NCBI GenBank assembly: GCA_963745765.1
Contig: CAVUYQ010000002.1
Coordinates: forward strand, 1 to 64,000
Origin: Ww85 sp963745765
GTDB lineage: Bacteria > Desulfobacterota > Desulfobulbia > Desulfobulbales > Desulfocapsaceae
Length of the DNA: 64,000 nt
Direction: 5' to 3'
Shown one piece after another: positions 46,304 to 55,764 of the stretch. The notes beneath the pieces are model-generated. The model saw only the letters and a list, made by a program, of their open reading frames with translations. It was not told the DNA's origin and ran no database searches. Every line of letters begins with the position of its first letter. The stretch's first letter is position 1. The position numbers and the translations under genes are program-made.

Positions 46304-46762
46304 ATGGGTACAAGGCGCAAAGCCCGGGAAACAGCATTGCAGTTTCTGTTTCAGGATGATTTCATCGGGGAAAGTGATGTTGACAAGCAGCTCTTCGAGG
46401 AGCGTTTCGACCAGTTTTGCCGCTTGTACCAGATAAGTCATAAGGCACGTCCTTATGCTATTGAGTTGCTGCAGGGTATACGGACGAAATGCAAAGCGAT
46501 TGACCGTACTATCAGTACTCATGCCACCAATTGGCGATTGGAGAGACTCGCCGGTATGGACCGGAATCTGCTTCGTCTCAGTATCTACGAACTGCTTTAC
46601 GCAACCGATGTCCCTGCTCAGGTTGCAATCAACGAGGCCATTGAGATTGCCAAGCGTTTCGGCAGTGAGGAATCACCGGCCTTTATCAACGGTATCCTTG
46701 ATGCGGTTCAGCAGAGCGCAATGCCGAAAGGGGTTCAGGAGAACTCCGAAACCGACTGCTGA
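46304..46762 (+). CDS. nusB: Transcription antitermination factor NusB
   Basis: The protein has 152 residues. It begins MGTRRKARETALQFLFQ and includes WRLERLAGMDRNLLRLSIYELL and AINEAIEIAKRFGSEESPAFINGILD, the standard NusB blocks. It binds boxA RNA with NusE in rRNA transcription. The rib-nusB order is a common bacterial arrangement. Confidence 0.96.
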   Translation: MGTRRKARETALQFLFQDDFIGESDVDKQLFEERFDQFCRLYQISHKARPYAIELLQGIRTKCKAIDRTISTHATNWRLERLAGMDRNLLRLSIYELLYATDVPAQVAINEAIEIAKRFGSEESPAFINGILDAVQQSAMPKGVQENSETDC

Positions 46763-46984
46763 GCGCAGCCCCTTTTTCCCTTCATTTTTTCCGCCACGTC
46801 TGCTTTTCGTTGCTCGGCTCAAGAAGGAAATCCATTGACAGAGACCGATAGCTGCCGGAGATGAGCGAATCGGTTTGCGGTCATTCGTTTCTCTGCCGGG
46901 TTTCGTACTGCCTTGCAATTTCAGGAGATTGCGAGTAAATCTTGGCTGTGAAGCATAGTTTTTGATCAGCATTTCAAAGGGGTA

Positions 46985-49117
46985 ATGCAGGGTATGGCAC
47001 AATCTCAAACAAAAACAAGACCACCGTTAAAGCAGGAGTTTTTTGCAGTGCTCGGACTCTTTGTTTCCGCTTTTGTCTTTCTCAGCCTGCTGTCTGCCCA
47101 GGTTGGCGGTTCAGGCAACTGGTGCGGCGAGGCCGGGCGTTTTATCGCACAGTTTTTGGGCGGTTTTATCGGCTGGGGTGCCTACCTGCTCGTTGGCTTG
47201 ATGAGTCTGGCTTCTCTTCTGTTTTTTAATCCGCGCATGTCTTTTGATCGTCTTCCGCAGGTCACCCTCGGGTTGACGGGAGCGGTCATTTCCTGCTGTG
47301 CTCTTTTATCTTCTTTATCGCTGCTGAGACCTGGGTTGATTGAGCTTGGCGGTTTTCTCGGAACAACGGTTTTCAACCTGACCCACCTGGTAGTCGGGAG
47401 TACCGGTACCATATTACTGCTTGTTCTTGTCTTGCTCGCGTCAATGATGCTCTCTACCCAGTTTTCCCCGTATCAGCTCATCCTGTTTTTCTGGCGGATG
47501 ATGAAGGCGCTTATGCGGGGGATAAAGAACCTGTTTACCCGCAGCAATGACAGCAGTAACCGCCGGCCGGCATTGAAGAAAAGGGCTGCGCCGGTTGTCG
47601 AACCTGACGCAGAGTTTTCCCCGGCGGGAGGTCAGCCGTTGGTAAAGGAGGCGCTTGGACCGGTATTTGCGCGCGATGACAGCACGAATTTCAACGCCGC
47701 TCCCGTGGCGAAGGGTGACTGGAAACTGCCGCCTCTTGCAATTCTGACCCAGAACAACCAGGTTACGGAGAAGATAGACAAAGATGTCTACCTTAAGATA
47801 TCCAAACAACTCGAGCAGAAGTTGAAAAACTTCGGGGTGTCCGGCAAGGTTGTCGGCATCTCGCCCGGCCCGGTGGTGACCACCTATGAATATTCTCCGG
47901 CCCCGGGTATAAAAATCAACAAGATTGTCAGCCTGGCAGATGATCTTGCCCTTGGACTCCGGGCACAGTCGGTAAGGGTGGTCGGTTCGGTTCCCGGAAA
48001 GTCCGCACTCGGCATCGAGATACCCAACGAAGTGCGGCAGGTTGTTTATATTCGGGATCTGCTCGCCTCAGAACATTTTCATAACAACAAGGCGAAACTC
48101 GGCATTGTTCTCGGACTTGATGTTATCGGCCATCCGACCATCGCTGATCTGGCCCGGATGCCCCACCTCCTGATTGCCGGGGCGACGGGAGCAGGGAAAA
48201 GCGTTGCGATTAATGCTATTATTGCTTCTATCCTTTTTAATGCCACACCGGAAGAGGTTCGCTTTCTGATGATCGATCCCAAACGAATAGAGCTTTCCGG
48301 TTATGAAGGTATTCCTCATCTGCTTCATCCCGTGGTCGTTGAACCAAAACTGGCCAGCAGGGCCCTGCTCTGGGCCGTTCGCGAGATGGAGAGGCGCTAT
48401 CGGTTAATGGAAGAGGCGAAGGTCAAAGGCTTTGATTCCTACAATGAGAGTGCATCTGAAAAACTGCCATATATTGTTGTTATTGTCGATGAACTTGCCG
48501 ATTTGATGATGGTTGCCTCCAAGGATGTGGAGACGGCGATTGCCCGGTTGGCACAGATGGCGAGAGCTGCCGGCATTCATCTGATCATTGCCACCCAGCG
48601 CCCCTCGGTCGATGTCCTTACCGGCCTGATAAAGGCAAACTTCCCGACACGGATTGCCTTCAAGGTGTCATCTAAAGTTGATTCGCGCACCATAATTGAT
48701 ACCTCGGGAGCCGAACACCTTCTTGGTATGGGAGATATGCTCTACATGCCGCCGGGCAGCTCTGCAATCCAGCGTGTGCATGGTGCTTATATTTCAGAAC
48801 AGGAAACGACTGAACTTGTCACCTTTCTGAAGAAGCAGGGGGCTGCCGTTTATGACGATTCGGTGATCCAACAGGTCCATGAAGATGGTGACCTGGCAGG
48901 ATCGGGGAGCGATCCTGACTATGATGAACGCTATGATGAGGCCGTCGCTCTTGTCTGTGAGTCCGGACAGGCCTCCATTTCTATGATCCAGAGACGCTTG
49001 AGAATAGGCTACAATAGAGCTGCGCGCATCATTGAGATGATGGAAAAAGAGTCCATCATCGGGCCGGCAGACGGGGCGAAACCCCGTGAGGTTCTGACAC
49101 GTCATTCCTATGAGTAA
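46985..49117 (+). CDS. ftsK: DNA translocase FtsK/SpoIIIE
   Basis: The protein has 710 residues. Four to five N-terminal membrane helices (about 20-155) anchor it at the septum; a short basic/Pro linker leads to the motor: alpha domain YLKISKQLEQKLKNFGVSG, Walker A GATGAGKSVAIN, Walker B YIVVIVDELADLMM, and the C-terminal gamma winged helix (ASISMIQRRLRIGYNRAARI) that reads KOPS. It pumps DNA at division and promotes dimer resolution. The linker is short compared with E. coli. Confidence 0.95.
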   Translation: MQGMAQSQTKTRPPLKQEFFAVLGLFVSAFVFLSLLSAQVGGSGNWCGEAGRFIAQFLGGFIGWGAYLLVGLMSLASLLFFNPRMSFDRLPQVTLGLTGAVISCCALLSSLSLLRPGLIELGGFLGTTVFNLTHLVVGSTGTILLLVLVLLASMMLSTQFSPYQLILFFWRMMKALMRGIKNLFTRSNDSSNRRPALKKRAAPVVEPDAEFSPAGGQPLVKEALGPVFARDDSTNFNAAPVAKGDWKLPPLAILTQNNQVTEKIDKDVYLKISKQLEQKLKNFGVSGKVVGISPGPVVTTYEYSPAPGIKINKIVSLADDLALGLRAQSVRVVGSVPGKSALGIEIPNEVRQVVYIRDLLASEHFHNNKAKLGIVLGLDVIGHPTIADLARMPHLLIAGATGAGKSVAINAIIASILFNATPEEVRFLMIDPKRIELSGYEGIPHLLHPVVVEPKLASRALLWAVREMERRYRLMEEAKVKGFDSYNESASEKLPYIVVIVDELADLMMVASKDVETAIARLAQMARAAGIHLIIATQRPSVDVLTGLIKANFPTRIAFKVSSKVDSRTIIDTSGAEHLLGMGDMLYMPPGSSAIQRVHGAYISEQETTELVTFLKKQGAAVYDDSVIQQVHEDGDLAGSGSDPDYDERYDEAVALVCESGQASISMIQRRLRIGYNRAARIIEMMEKESIIGPADGAKPREVLTRHSYE

Positions 49118-49392
49118 TCAAGCCTTTTGAGTAATTAATTTTCTTGACAATTTCCAGTCAACAATTTATAAGTCAAACTCTTGGGAAAATGAGTGAGCGT
49201 TCATTTTTTTGTTGTTACCTGGATAGCTCTGTATTGAATAAATGTTGTAGTGAAATCAGTCGGTTGTCTCGCTCGATAGTTTCGGGTGGGCTGCTGAGAT
49301 TTGCTTTAAGTAGTAAACGATTTTACTCCGGTTTTAGTGGGTCCTGTCGGTTCAGGGCCACAACAGTTAAAACAAACTGAGGAGGTAGTTTA

Positions 49393-49806
49393 ATGCCAAG
49401 TTATGTAGATCCTGAAAAGTGTGATGGCTGCAAAGGCGGTGACAAGACTGCATGCATGTACATCTGCCCCAACGATCTGATGGTTCTGAACGTTGAGGAG
49501 ATGAAGGCTTACAATCAAGAGCCCGATGCTTGCTGGGAGTGTTATTCCTGCGTTAAGATTTGTCCGCAGGGCGCTATTTTTGTTCGTGGTTACGATGACT
49601 TTGTACCAATGGGCGGACAGGTTCATCCGATGCGCTCTTCCGATTCCATCATGTGGACGGTAAAGTTTCGTAATGGAAACATGAAACGCTTCAAGTTCCC
49701 GATCCGTACCACGGCTGAGGGTGCTGCCAATGCTTATGCGGGCCAGAAAGGTGCAAGCCTCGATGATGAATGTCTGCTTCTTGAAGCCGACCTTCCTACG
49801 CCCTGA
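49393..49806 (+). CDS. aprB: Adenylylsulfate (APS) reductase beta subunit
   Basis: The protein has 137 residues. Two [4Fe-4S] clusters are marked by CDGCKGGDKTACMYICP and CWECYSCVKICP; the acidic C-terminus that wraps AprA is shorter than in Desulfovibrio. It passes electrons to FAD in AprA for reduction of APS to sulfite and AMP in the cytoplasm. CTGAGGAGGT precedes the ATG. It is 54 bases upstream of aprA. Confidence 0.97.
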   Translation: MPSYVDPEKCDGCKGGDKTACMYICPNDLMVLNVEEMKAYNQEPDACWECYSCVKICPQGAIFVRGYDDFVPMGGQVHPMRSSDSIMWTVKFRNGNMKRFKFPIRTTAEGAANAYAGQKGASLDDECLLLEADLPTP

Positions 49807-49860
49807 TTAAGCTGGATTATGTGAAATCTTAAAATCTTTTATTCAAAAGGAGATTTGAAT

Positions 49861-51879
49861 ATGGCATTACCAAATAAACCAAAAGGTGAACTCACGGCTG
49901 TTGTCAATCCTGAGATCGTCGAAATGGAAGTGGATGCGCTGATCGTAGGTGGCGGTATGGCTGCCTGCGGTGCCGCGTTTGAGATCAAGAAATGGGCCCC
50001 GGAAGGCATGAAACTCCTGCTCGTGGACAAAGCTGCCCTTGAGCGTTCTGGTGCTGTTGCCCAGGGCCTTTCCGCCATCAATACCTACATCGGTTCAAAT
50101 CCCATCAAAGATTACGTAAAAATGGTACGTAATGACCTGATGGGTGTTGTACGCGAAGATCTTATCTACGATTGCGGTCGTCACGTAGATGAGTCTGTCA
50201 AGCTGTTCGAAGAGTGGGGTCTGCCGGTCTGGAAAAAAGATGCGGACGGCGAGAACCTTGACGGTGCCAAACCGGCTCCGAGCCTGCGTGAAGGCGGAAC
50301 TCCGGTACGTACCGGCAAATGGCAGATCATGATCAACGGTGAATCCTATAAATGCATCGTCGCCGAACCGGCCAAATCTGCTCTTGGCGATGAGAACGTT
50401 CTTGAACGTGTTTTTATCGTGAAAATGCTGCTTGACAAGAATAAGCCAAACCAGATTGCCGGCGCTGCCGGTTTCTCGACTCGTGAGAACAAGGTATACG
50501 TCATCAAGTGTAAAACCGCTGTTGTTGCCTGTGGTGGTGCGGTCAATATTTTCCGTCCCCGTTCAACGGGTGAAGGTAAAGGACGTGCCTGGTATCCGGT
50601 ATGGAATGCTGGTTCCACCTACACCATGTGTGCCCAGGTTGGCGCTACCCTGACCATGATGGAAAACAGGTTCACCCCGGCTCGTTTCAAAGATGGTTAC
50701 GGCCCTGTCGGTGCCTGGTTCCTTCTGTTCAAGGCCAAAGTATCCAACGGTCTTGGCGAGTTCTATGCAAACGGCGATGCAGCTAAGGAAGAGCTTAAGA
50801 AATTCATGCCTTACGGCGCTTCTGCGGTTACCCCGACTTGTCTGCGTAACCACCTGATGATCGAAGAGCTCAGAGCTGGTCGTGGTCCGCTCTACATGGC
50901 CACCGACGTTGCCCTGAATGCCTTCCTAGATGATCGTAAAGCAGCCGGAATGGATGAAAAAGCCCTGAAGAAATTCTGGAAACACCTCGAGACTGAGGCG
51001 TGGGAAGACTTCCTGGATATGTCCGTAGGTCAGGCTGGTCTCTGGGCCGGCATGAATGTTGAGCCTGAGAAGGTTGGTTCAGAAATTATGCCGACCGAAC
51101 CGTATATGCTTGGTTCACACTCCGGCTGTTGCGGCATCTGGACTTCCGGTCCGGAAGAATCCTGGGTACCGGATATCCAGAATGAATCCCGCGTGCACAA
51201 GTACAAGTGGGGCTACAACCGTATGACCACGGTCGACGGCCTGTTCACTGCCGGTGACGGTGTTGGTGCTTCCGGTCACAAGTTCTCTTCCGGTTCCCAT
51301 GCTGAAGGACGTATCGCCGCCAAGCAGATGGTTAAATTCTGTCGCGACAATGCCGACTTCAAACCGGAACTGAAGCAGACCGCTCAGGAAATTGCCGACG
51401 AGATATACGCACCGGTAAGGCGCTACAAGGAATTTGTCGGTGCTTCAACGGCTGCAGATGTCAATCCGAATTACTGCAAGCCCGCGGGACTGATGATGCG
51501 TCTGATGAAGGCTACCGACGAGTACGGTGGTGGTGTCGCAACCTACTACATGACCTCCGGTAAACTTCTGAATATCTGCCTTGATCTTCTCAGGCTGTTG
51601 CGTGAGGACGCCGATTTGATGGCGGCAGGCGATTTGCACGAACTGCTTCGCTGCTGGGAGAACTACCATCGCATCTGGTGTGTCGAGGCTCATATTCGTC
51701 ACATTGAGTTCAGGAAAGAATCCCGTTATCCGGGCTTCTATTATCGTTCAGACTTCCCGTCCGTTGATGACGAAAACTGGAAGTGTTTCGTTAACTCCAC
51801 CTTCAATCCTGAAAGTAAGGAATGGAAGTGTGAGAAGGTCGAATGTGTTAATATTTTTGAGACCGATCCGTGGTTGTAA
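49861..51879 (+). CDS. aprA: Adenylylsulfate (APS) reductase alpha subunit
   Basis: The protein has 672 residues; the ATG at 49861 follows AAAGGAG. FAD is bound by DALIVGGGMAACGAAFEIKK; characteristic blocks are LSAINTYIGSN, ENRFTPARFKDGYGPVGAW, MGSHSGCCGIWTSGPEES-like LGSHSGCCGIW and GVGASGHKFSSGSHAEGRI. This is the catalytic subunit for the AMP/sulfite/APS reaction. The apr operon ends in a strong terminator; the electron-transfer Qmo genes follow. Confidence 0.97.
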   Translation: MALPNKPKGELTAVVNPEIVEMEVDALIVGGGMAACGAAFEIKKWAPEGMKLLLVDKAALERSGAVAQGLSAINTYIGSNPIKDYVKMVRNDLMGVVREDLIYDCGRHVDESVKLFEEWGLPVWKKDADGENLDGAKPAPSLREGGTPVRTGKWQIMINGESYKCIVAEPAKSALGDENVLERVFIVKMLLDKNKPNQIAGAAGFSTRENKVYVIKCKTAVVACGGAVNIFRPRSTGEGKGRAWYPVWNAGSTYTMCAQVGATLTMMENRFTPARFKDGYGPVGAWFLLFKAKVSNGLGEFYANGDAAKEELKKFMPYGASAVTPTCLRNHLMIEELRAGRGPLYMATDVALNAFLDDRKAAGMDEKALKKFWKHLETEAWEDFLDMSVGQAGLWAGMNVEPEKVGSEIMPTEPYMLGSHSGCCGIWTSGPEESWVPDIQNESRVHKYKWGYNRMTTVDGLFTAGDGVGASGHKFSSGSHAEGRIAAKQMVKFCRDNADFKPELKQTAQEIADEIYAPVRRYKEFVGASTAADVNPNYCKPAGLMMRLMKATDEYGGGVATYYMTSGKLLNICLDLLRLLREDADLMAAGDLHELLRCWENYHRIWCVEAHIRHIEFRKESRYPGFYYRSDFPSVDDENWKCFVNSTFNPESKEWKCEKVECVNIFETDPWL

Positions 51880-51916
51880 GCAACTGATGGCAGCTTGAAG
51901 GCCATGATGTAAGGAA

Positions 51917-51951
51917 AATCTCCAGGGGCCGATGGCCCCTGGAGATTTTTT
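51917..51951 (+). terminator. Rho-independent terminator after aprBA
   Basis: AATCTCCAGGGGCC and GGCCCCTGGAGATT form a perfect 14-bp stem with a GAT loop, followed by a T-run. Confidence 0.95.
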
Positions 51952-52126
51952 AATGGTGGCTGGTGCTTTTCACTGGGGAAAACTGCAAGATTCTTGACGT
52001 TTTCCCGATTGAAAAGCAGGTTTAGGTTTTGTAAGAGTTTGCCGAATACCTGATATTTTTTTATGGTTTACCGCTTTAAAAAATATCACAAGGAAACTTT
52101 TATAAGAGCAACAATGGAGGAATGGT

Positions 52127-53386
52127 ATGACTGACGAGCAAGGCACCTCTGGTGCAATTTTGGTCGTAGGCGGAGGAATAAGTGGGCTGACAGCAGCACT
52201 TGAAGCCGCCGAAGTCGGGAACGATGTATTTATTATCGACAAAAACCCCTATTTCGGTGGACGTGTCGCACAACTCAACGAATACTTTCCCAAGATGTGT
52301 CCGCCCAGTTGCGGGCTTGAAATCAATTTTAAACGAATTCGGAACAATCGCCGAATTCGTACCTACACGATGGCGACGGTCAGTGGTGTCAGCGGCGGCC
52401 CGGGGAATTACCAGGTGAGTCTTGAGATCGCTCCGCGCTATGTCAACAGCAATTGTACCGCTTGTGGCGATTGCGCAGCTGCCTGCCCAGATGAGATTGA
52501 CAACGCATTTAACTTTAACATGAACAAAAGTAAGGCCGCCTATCTGCCTCATGAAATGGCCTTCCCGCGCCGCTATGTAATAGCCAAGGATGGGCTGTCG
52601 GCAGCTGGTGCCGAGGCGGTTAAGGCCTCATGCAAGTACAATGCCGTTGATCTTGATATGAAAACTGAAACGGTAACCCTCAATGTTGGCGCAATCATCT
52701 GGGCCACCGGCTGGGATCCTTATGATCCTGTCAAAATTGACACCCTCAAGTTTGATGAATCCGAGGCGATTGTCACTAATATGATGATCGAGCGCATGGC
52801 CGCTCCAAACGGACCGACCGGTGGTAAAATTGTCGTACCGGGCTCCAACAAGGAGCCGGAATCAATCGCTTTTGTGCAATGTGCCGGGTCCCGGGATGAA
52901 AACCACCTGGAGTATTGCTCCTACATCTGCTGCATGGCCACATTCAAGCAGATGAATTACATTCGGGAACAATATCCGGAGGCAAAGATTTATGTCTTTT
53001 ACATTGACCTGAGAACTCCTGGCAAATATGAGAAATTCCGTGCGAAACTGATGACCGATAAGAATGCATCCTTTATCAAGGGCAAGGTTGCCGATATTAT
53101 CGCAGAGGCTGACGGCGGTGTGACGGTTGTTGCTGAAGATGCGGTAAGCGGCGCCAAGGTCCATCAGAAAGTTGATCTGGCTGTTCTGGCTACCGGCATG
53201 CAGCCGTCTACTATCGGCACTGACACTCCGGCAGGCCTGAGGCTTGACGAAAATGGCTTCGTTCTTTCCGATTACGAGAAAGGGATGATTGGCGCCGGTT
53301 GTGCGAAAAAAGCTGCCGACGTCGTTACTAGCGCTCAATCATCTACTGCCGCTGCCTTGAAGGCAATTCAGGTTTCCAGGAGGTAA
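52127..53386 (+). CDS. qmoA: Quinone-interacting membrane-bound oxidoreductase subunit QmoA
   Basis: The protein has 419 residues, HdrA-like. An FAD fold (ILVVGGGISGLTAALEAA) and FFGGRVAQLNEYFPK-type loop precede a Cys-rich patch with CTACGDCAAACP; a second nucleotide region follows with GAIIWATGWDPYD. As part of QmoABC it passes electrons between menaquinone and APS reductase. GGAGG precedes the ATG; the next gene begins 6 bases after its stop. Confidence 0.95.
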   Translation: MTDEQGTSGAILVVGGGISGLTAALEAAEVGNDVFIIDKNPYFGGRVAQLNEYFPKMCPPSCGLEINFKRIRNNRRIRTYTMATVSGVSGGPGNYQVSLEIAPRYVNSNCTACGDCAAACPDEIDNAFNFNMNKSKAAYLPHEMAFPRRYVIAKDGLSAAGAEAVKASCKYNAVDLDMKTETVTLNVGAIIWATGWDPYDPVKIDTLKFDESEAIVTNMMIERMAAPNGPTGGKIVVPGSNKEPESIAFVQCAGSRDENHLEYCSYICCMATFKQMNYIREQYPEAKIYVFYIDLRTPGKYEKFRAKLMTDKNASFIKGKVADIIAEADGGVTVVAEDAVSGAKVHQKVDLAVLATGMQPSTIGTDTPAGLRLDENGFVLSDYEKGMIGAGCAKKAADVVTSAQSSTAAALKAIQVSRR

Positions 53387-53392
53387 TGAAAA

Positions 53393-55657
53393 ATGGATAA
53401 AAAATATTGCGCCTATTTGTGTTCCGGTTGCGGTATCGGTGACGCTCTCGACATGGAAGCGCTTACCGGGGTTGTGACCGGCGAGATGTCTATGGAATGC
53501 AAGACAAGTGAGTGCCTCTGCGGGTCCGAGGGACGCGCGCTGATAGAAAAGGATATCGCTGACAACGGGGTGAATACCGTTGTGATCGGTGCCTGTTCAC
53601 CGCGGGTCATGCAGAATGAATTTTATTTTGGCGAGGACAAGATTACCGTGCGCGCCAATCTTCGGGAACAGGTTGTCTGGTCGGAGGTCAAACCGGCCGA
53701 AGGGGCCGAGCCTCACGCGGAAGCTGCTGAATTCCTGATGGAAGCAGCAGGTGATTATATGCGTATGGCCTGCACCCGTGCCAAAAAGACCGCGCTCCCG
53801 GAACCGTTCAAGCTTGAAACAATGAACAAGAAGATATTGGTCATGGGTGGTGGTATTGCCGGTATGACTGCTGCCAAAGAGGCTGCCGCGGCAGGGTACG
53901 AGGTGACGCTTGTCGAGAAAGAAGCGGCTCTTGGCGGCAAGGCTGCTAACTGGCGCAAGTCATTCCCGACCAAATCGCCGTGGACTGATCTTGAAGAAAG
54001 CCCGGTTGCAGCACTTGTTGACGCCGTGCAGGCAGATGCCAGAATATCGGTTAAGTTAGGCACAGAGGTTGCTCGTATTGCCGGAGCTCCCGGTACCTTC
54101 CGGGTTTCCCTGAAGGCCGCCGGTACAGAGACTGAATGGGATGCCCCTGCCAAGGTGACGACTGAAGACGCCGATAAGATCAGCAAGGGAACAATGGAAA
54201 ATCCCAACGAGGGGTTGAAGAACTATATGGCCGTTGACGAAGCGGCTGAAATGCATGGTGCGGTTGTTCTTGCAACCGGCTGGGTACCGGCAGATGTATC
54301 GGAATATGCACACCTTGGTTATGGTGCCATCAAGAACGTGGTCACCAATGCTGAATTTGAAAAGATGGCCAAGGAGGGCAAAGTCCCTGCCAAAGTAGCT
54401 TTTATCCAAAGTCCCGGCGGTAAAGAGCATGACCAGGATTTTCCGTACTGCAACTCGGTAACCTCGATGGTAGCCTTGAAGCAGGCCCAGTATGTCTGTC
54501 AGGACAATGAAGACGGTAATGCCTTTATCCTTTATCAGCACATGCGTACGCCCGGTAGTCAGGAACTCTACTATAAGAGTGCTCAACAGACCGATGGTAT
54601 TTTCCTGACCAAGGCCAGTGTGACGAAGGTAGAGGAGGCTGGCGGCAAACTGAGAGTCATTGCCGAGGATACCCTGCTTGGTTCAGATCTGGCCCTTGAA
54701 GTTGATATGGTTGTTCTTGCTGCCGGTATGGTTCCGACAACTAAAGACGAGTACAGCATAAACCTGGCCTATCGTCAGGGGCCTGCTTTTTCAGATCTTG
54801 ATCTGTTCGACGGTTATGCTGACTCTCATTTTATCTGCTTTCCTTACGAAACCAGAAGAACCGGTGTTTACACCTGTGGTGGTGTGCGAAAGGCTGAAAC
54901 CATCGAGGAAACCATTGATGATGCGACCGGTGCGGCCTTGAAGGCGATTCAGTGCCTGGAGTCTACCGACCGTGGTGTCTCTGTTCATCCTCGTTCCGGT
55001 GATGCTACCTATCCGGAGTTTTTCATGCAGCGCTGCACCCAGTGTAAACGCTGCACGGAAGAATGTCCGTTCGGTGCTCTTGACGATGATGAAAAAGGAA
55101 CGCCTCTGCCGAACAACACCCGCTGCCGGCGCTGCGGGACCTGCATGGGTGCCTGTCCGGAGCGAATTATTGGTTTCAGGGACTACAACATCGACCTTAT
55201 TGGTTCAATGATCAAGGCGGTCGAGGTTCCTGAAGATGATGATGAGCGGCTGAGGATTCTCATTTTTGTCTGCGAGAATGATGCTTATCCGGCACTTGAT
55301 ATGGCCGGTATGAGGCGTAACGGCCTCAATCATATGATCCGTTTCATACCGGTCCGTTGTCTTGGATCGATGAACATGGCCTGGATCCGTGATGCCCTGT
55401 CCGCCGGTATGGACGGAGCGATGCTGCTTGGCTGTACCTATGGTGACGATTATCAGTGCCATTTTGTCAAGGGCTCAGAAATTGCCAACAAGCGTATGGA
55501 AAACATAGGCGACACGCTTTCTACTCTCGGACTCGAGTCGGAACGGTGTGCTGCAGTGCAGGTTGCCATTACAGACTATGACAAGATTCCGCAGATCGTA
55601 AACGACTTCGTCGAAGAAATCGTTGAGATGGGACCGAATCCGTTTAAAGGCTTCTAA
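53393..55657 (+). CDS. qmoB: QmoB, HdrA/MvhD-like flavoprotein of the Qmo complex
   Basis: The protein has 754 residues. It starts with a short Cys motif (YLCSGCGIGD), then the FAD fold (KILVMGGGIAGMTAAKEAAA), two ferredoxin clusters (CTQCKRCTEECPFG and CRRCGTCMGACPER at about 545-600), and an MvhD-like C-terminal domain (LRILIFVCENDAYPALDMAG, CLGSMNMAWI, LLGCTYGDDYQCHF). It links QmoA to QmoC. A hairpin separates it from qmoC. Confidence 0.95.
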   Translation: MDKKYCAYLCSGCGIGDALDMEALTGVVTGEMSMECKTSECLCGSEGRALIEKDIADNGVNTVVIGACSPRVMQNEFYFGEDKITVRANLREQVVWSEVKPAEGAEPHAEAAEFLMEAAGDYMRMACTRAKKTALPEPFKLETMNKKILVMGGGIAGMTAAKEAAAAGYEVTLVEKEAALGGKAANWRKSFPTKSPWTDLEESPVAALVDAVQADARISVKLGTEVARIAGAPGTFRVSLKAAGTETEWDAPAKVTTEDADKISKGTMENPNEGLKNYMAVDEAAEMHGAVVLATGWVPADVSEYAHLGYGAIKNVVTNAEFEKMAKEGKVPAKVAFIQSPGGKEHDQDFPYCNSVTSMVALKQAQYVCQDNEDGNAFILYQHMRTPGSQELYYKSAQQTDGIFLTKASVTKVEEAGGKLRVIAEDTLLGSDLALEVDMVVLAAGMVPTTKDEYSINLAYRQGPAFSDLDLFDGYADSHFICFPYETRRTGVYTCGGVRKAETIEETIDDATGAALKAIQCLESTDRGVSVHPRSGDATYPEFFMQRCTQCKRCTEECPFGALDDDEKGTPLPNNTRCRRCGTCMGACPERIIGFRDYNIDLIGSMIKAVEVPEDDDERLRILIFVCENDAYPALDMAGMRRNGLNHMIRFIPVRCLGSMNMAWIRDALSAGMDGAMLLGCTYGDDYQCHFVKGSEIANKRMENIGDTLSTLGLESERCAAVQVAITDYDKIPQIVNDFVEEIVEMGPNPFKGF

Positions 55658-55671
55658 CCTGTGTTTTATCA

Positions 55672-55703
55672 TAGCGGGCTGCGCTGTAAGGCGCGGTCCG
55701 CTA
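55672..55703 (+). terminator. Stem-loop between qmoB and qmoC
   Basis: TAGCGG and CCGCTA flank inner GCGC/GCGC, giving a hairpin in the 104-base gap. No T-run, so more likely an mRNA-processing or attenuation structure. Confidence 0.45.
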
Positions 55704-55764
55704 CACTACTATGAACCAGTCTGCTATACAGGCATCTACCCGATAAGATAACAGGAGGGAAATG

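Noticed and set aside
49144..49380. 78-codon frame upstream of aprB
   Set aside because: No ribosome binding site or recognisable sequence; the region is the apr promoter/leader.
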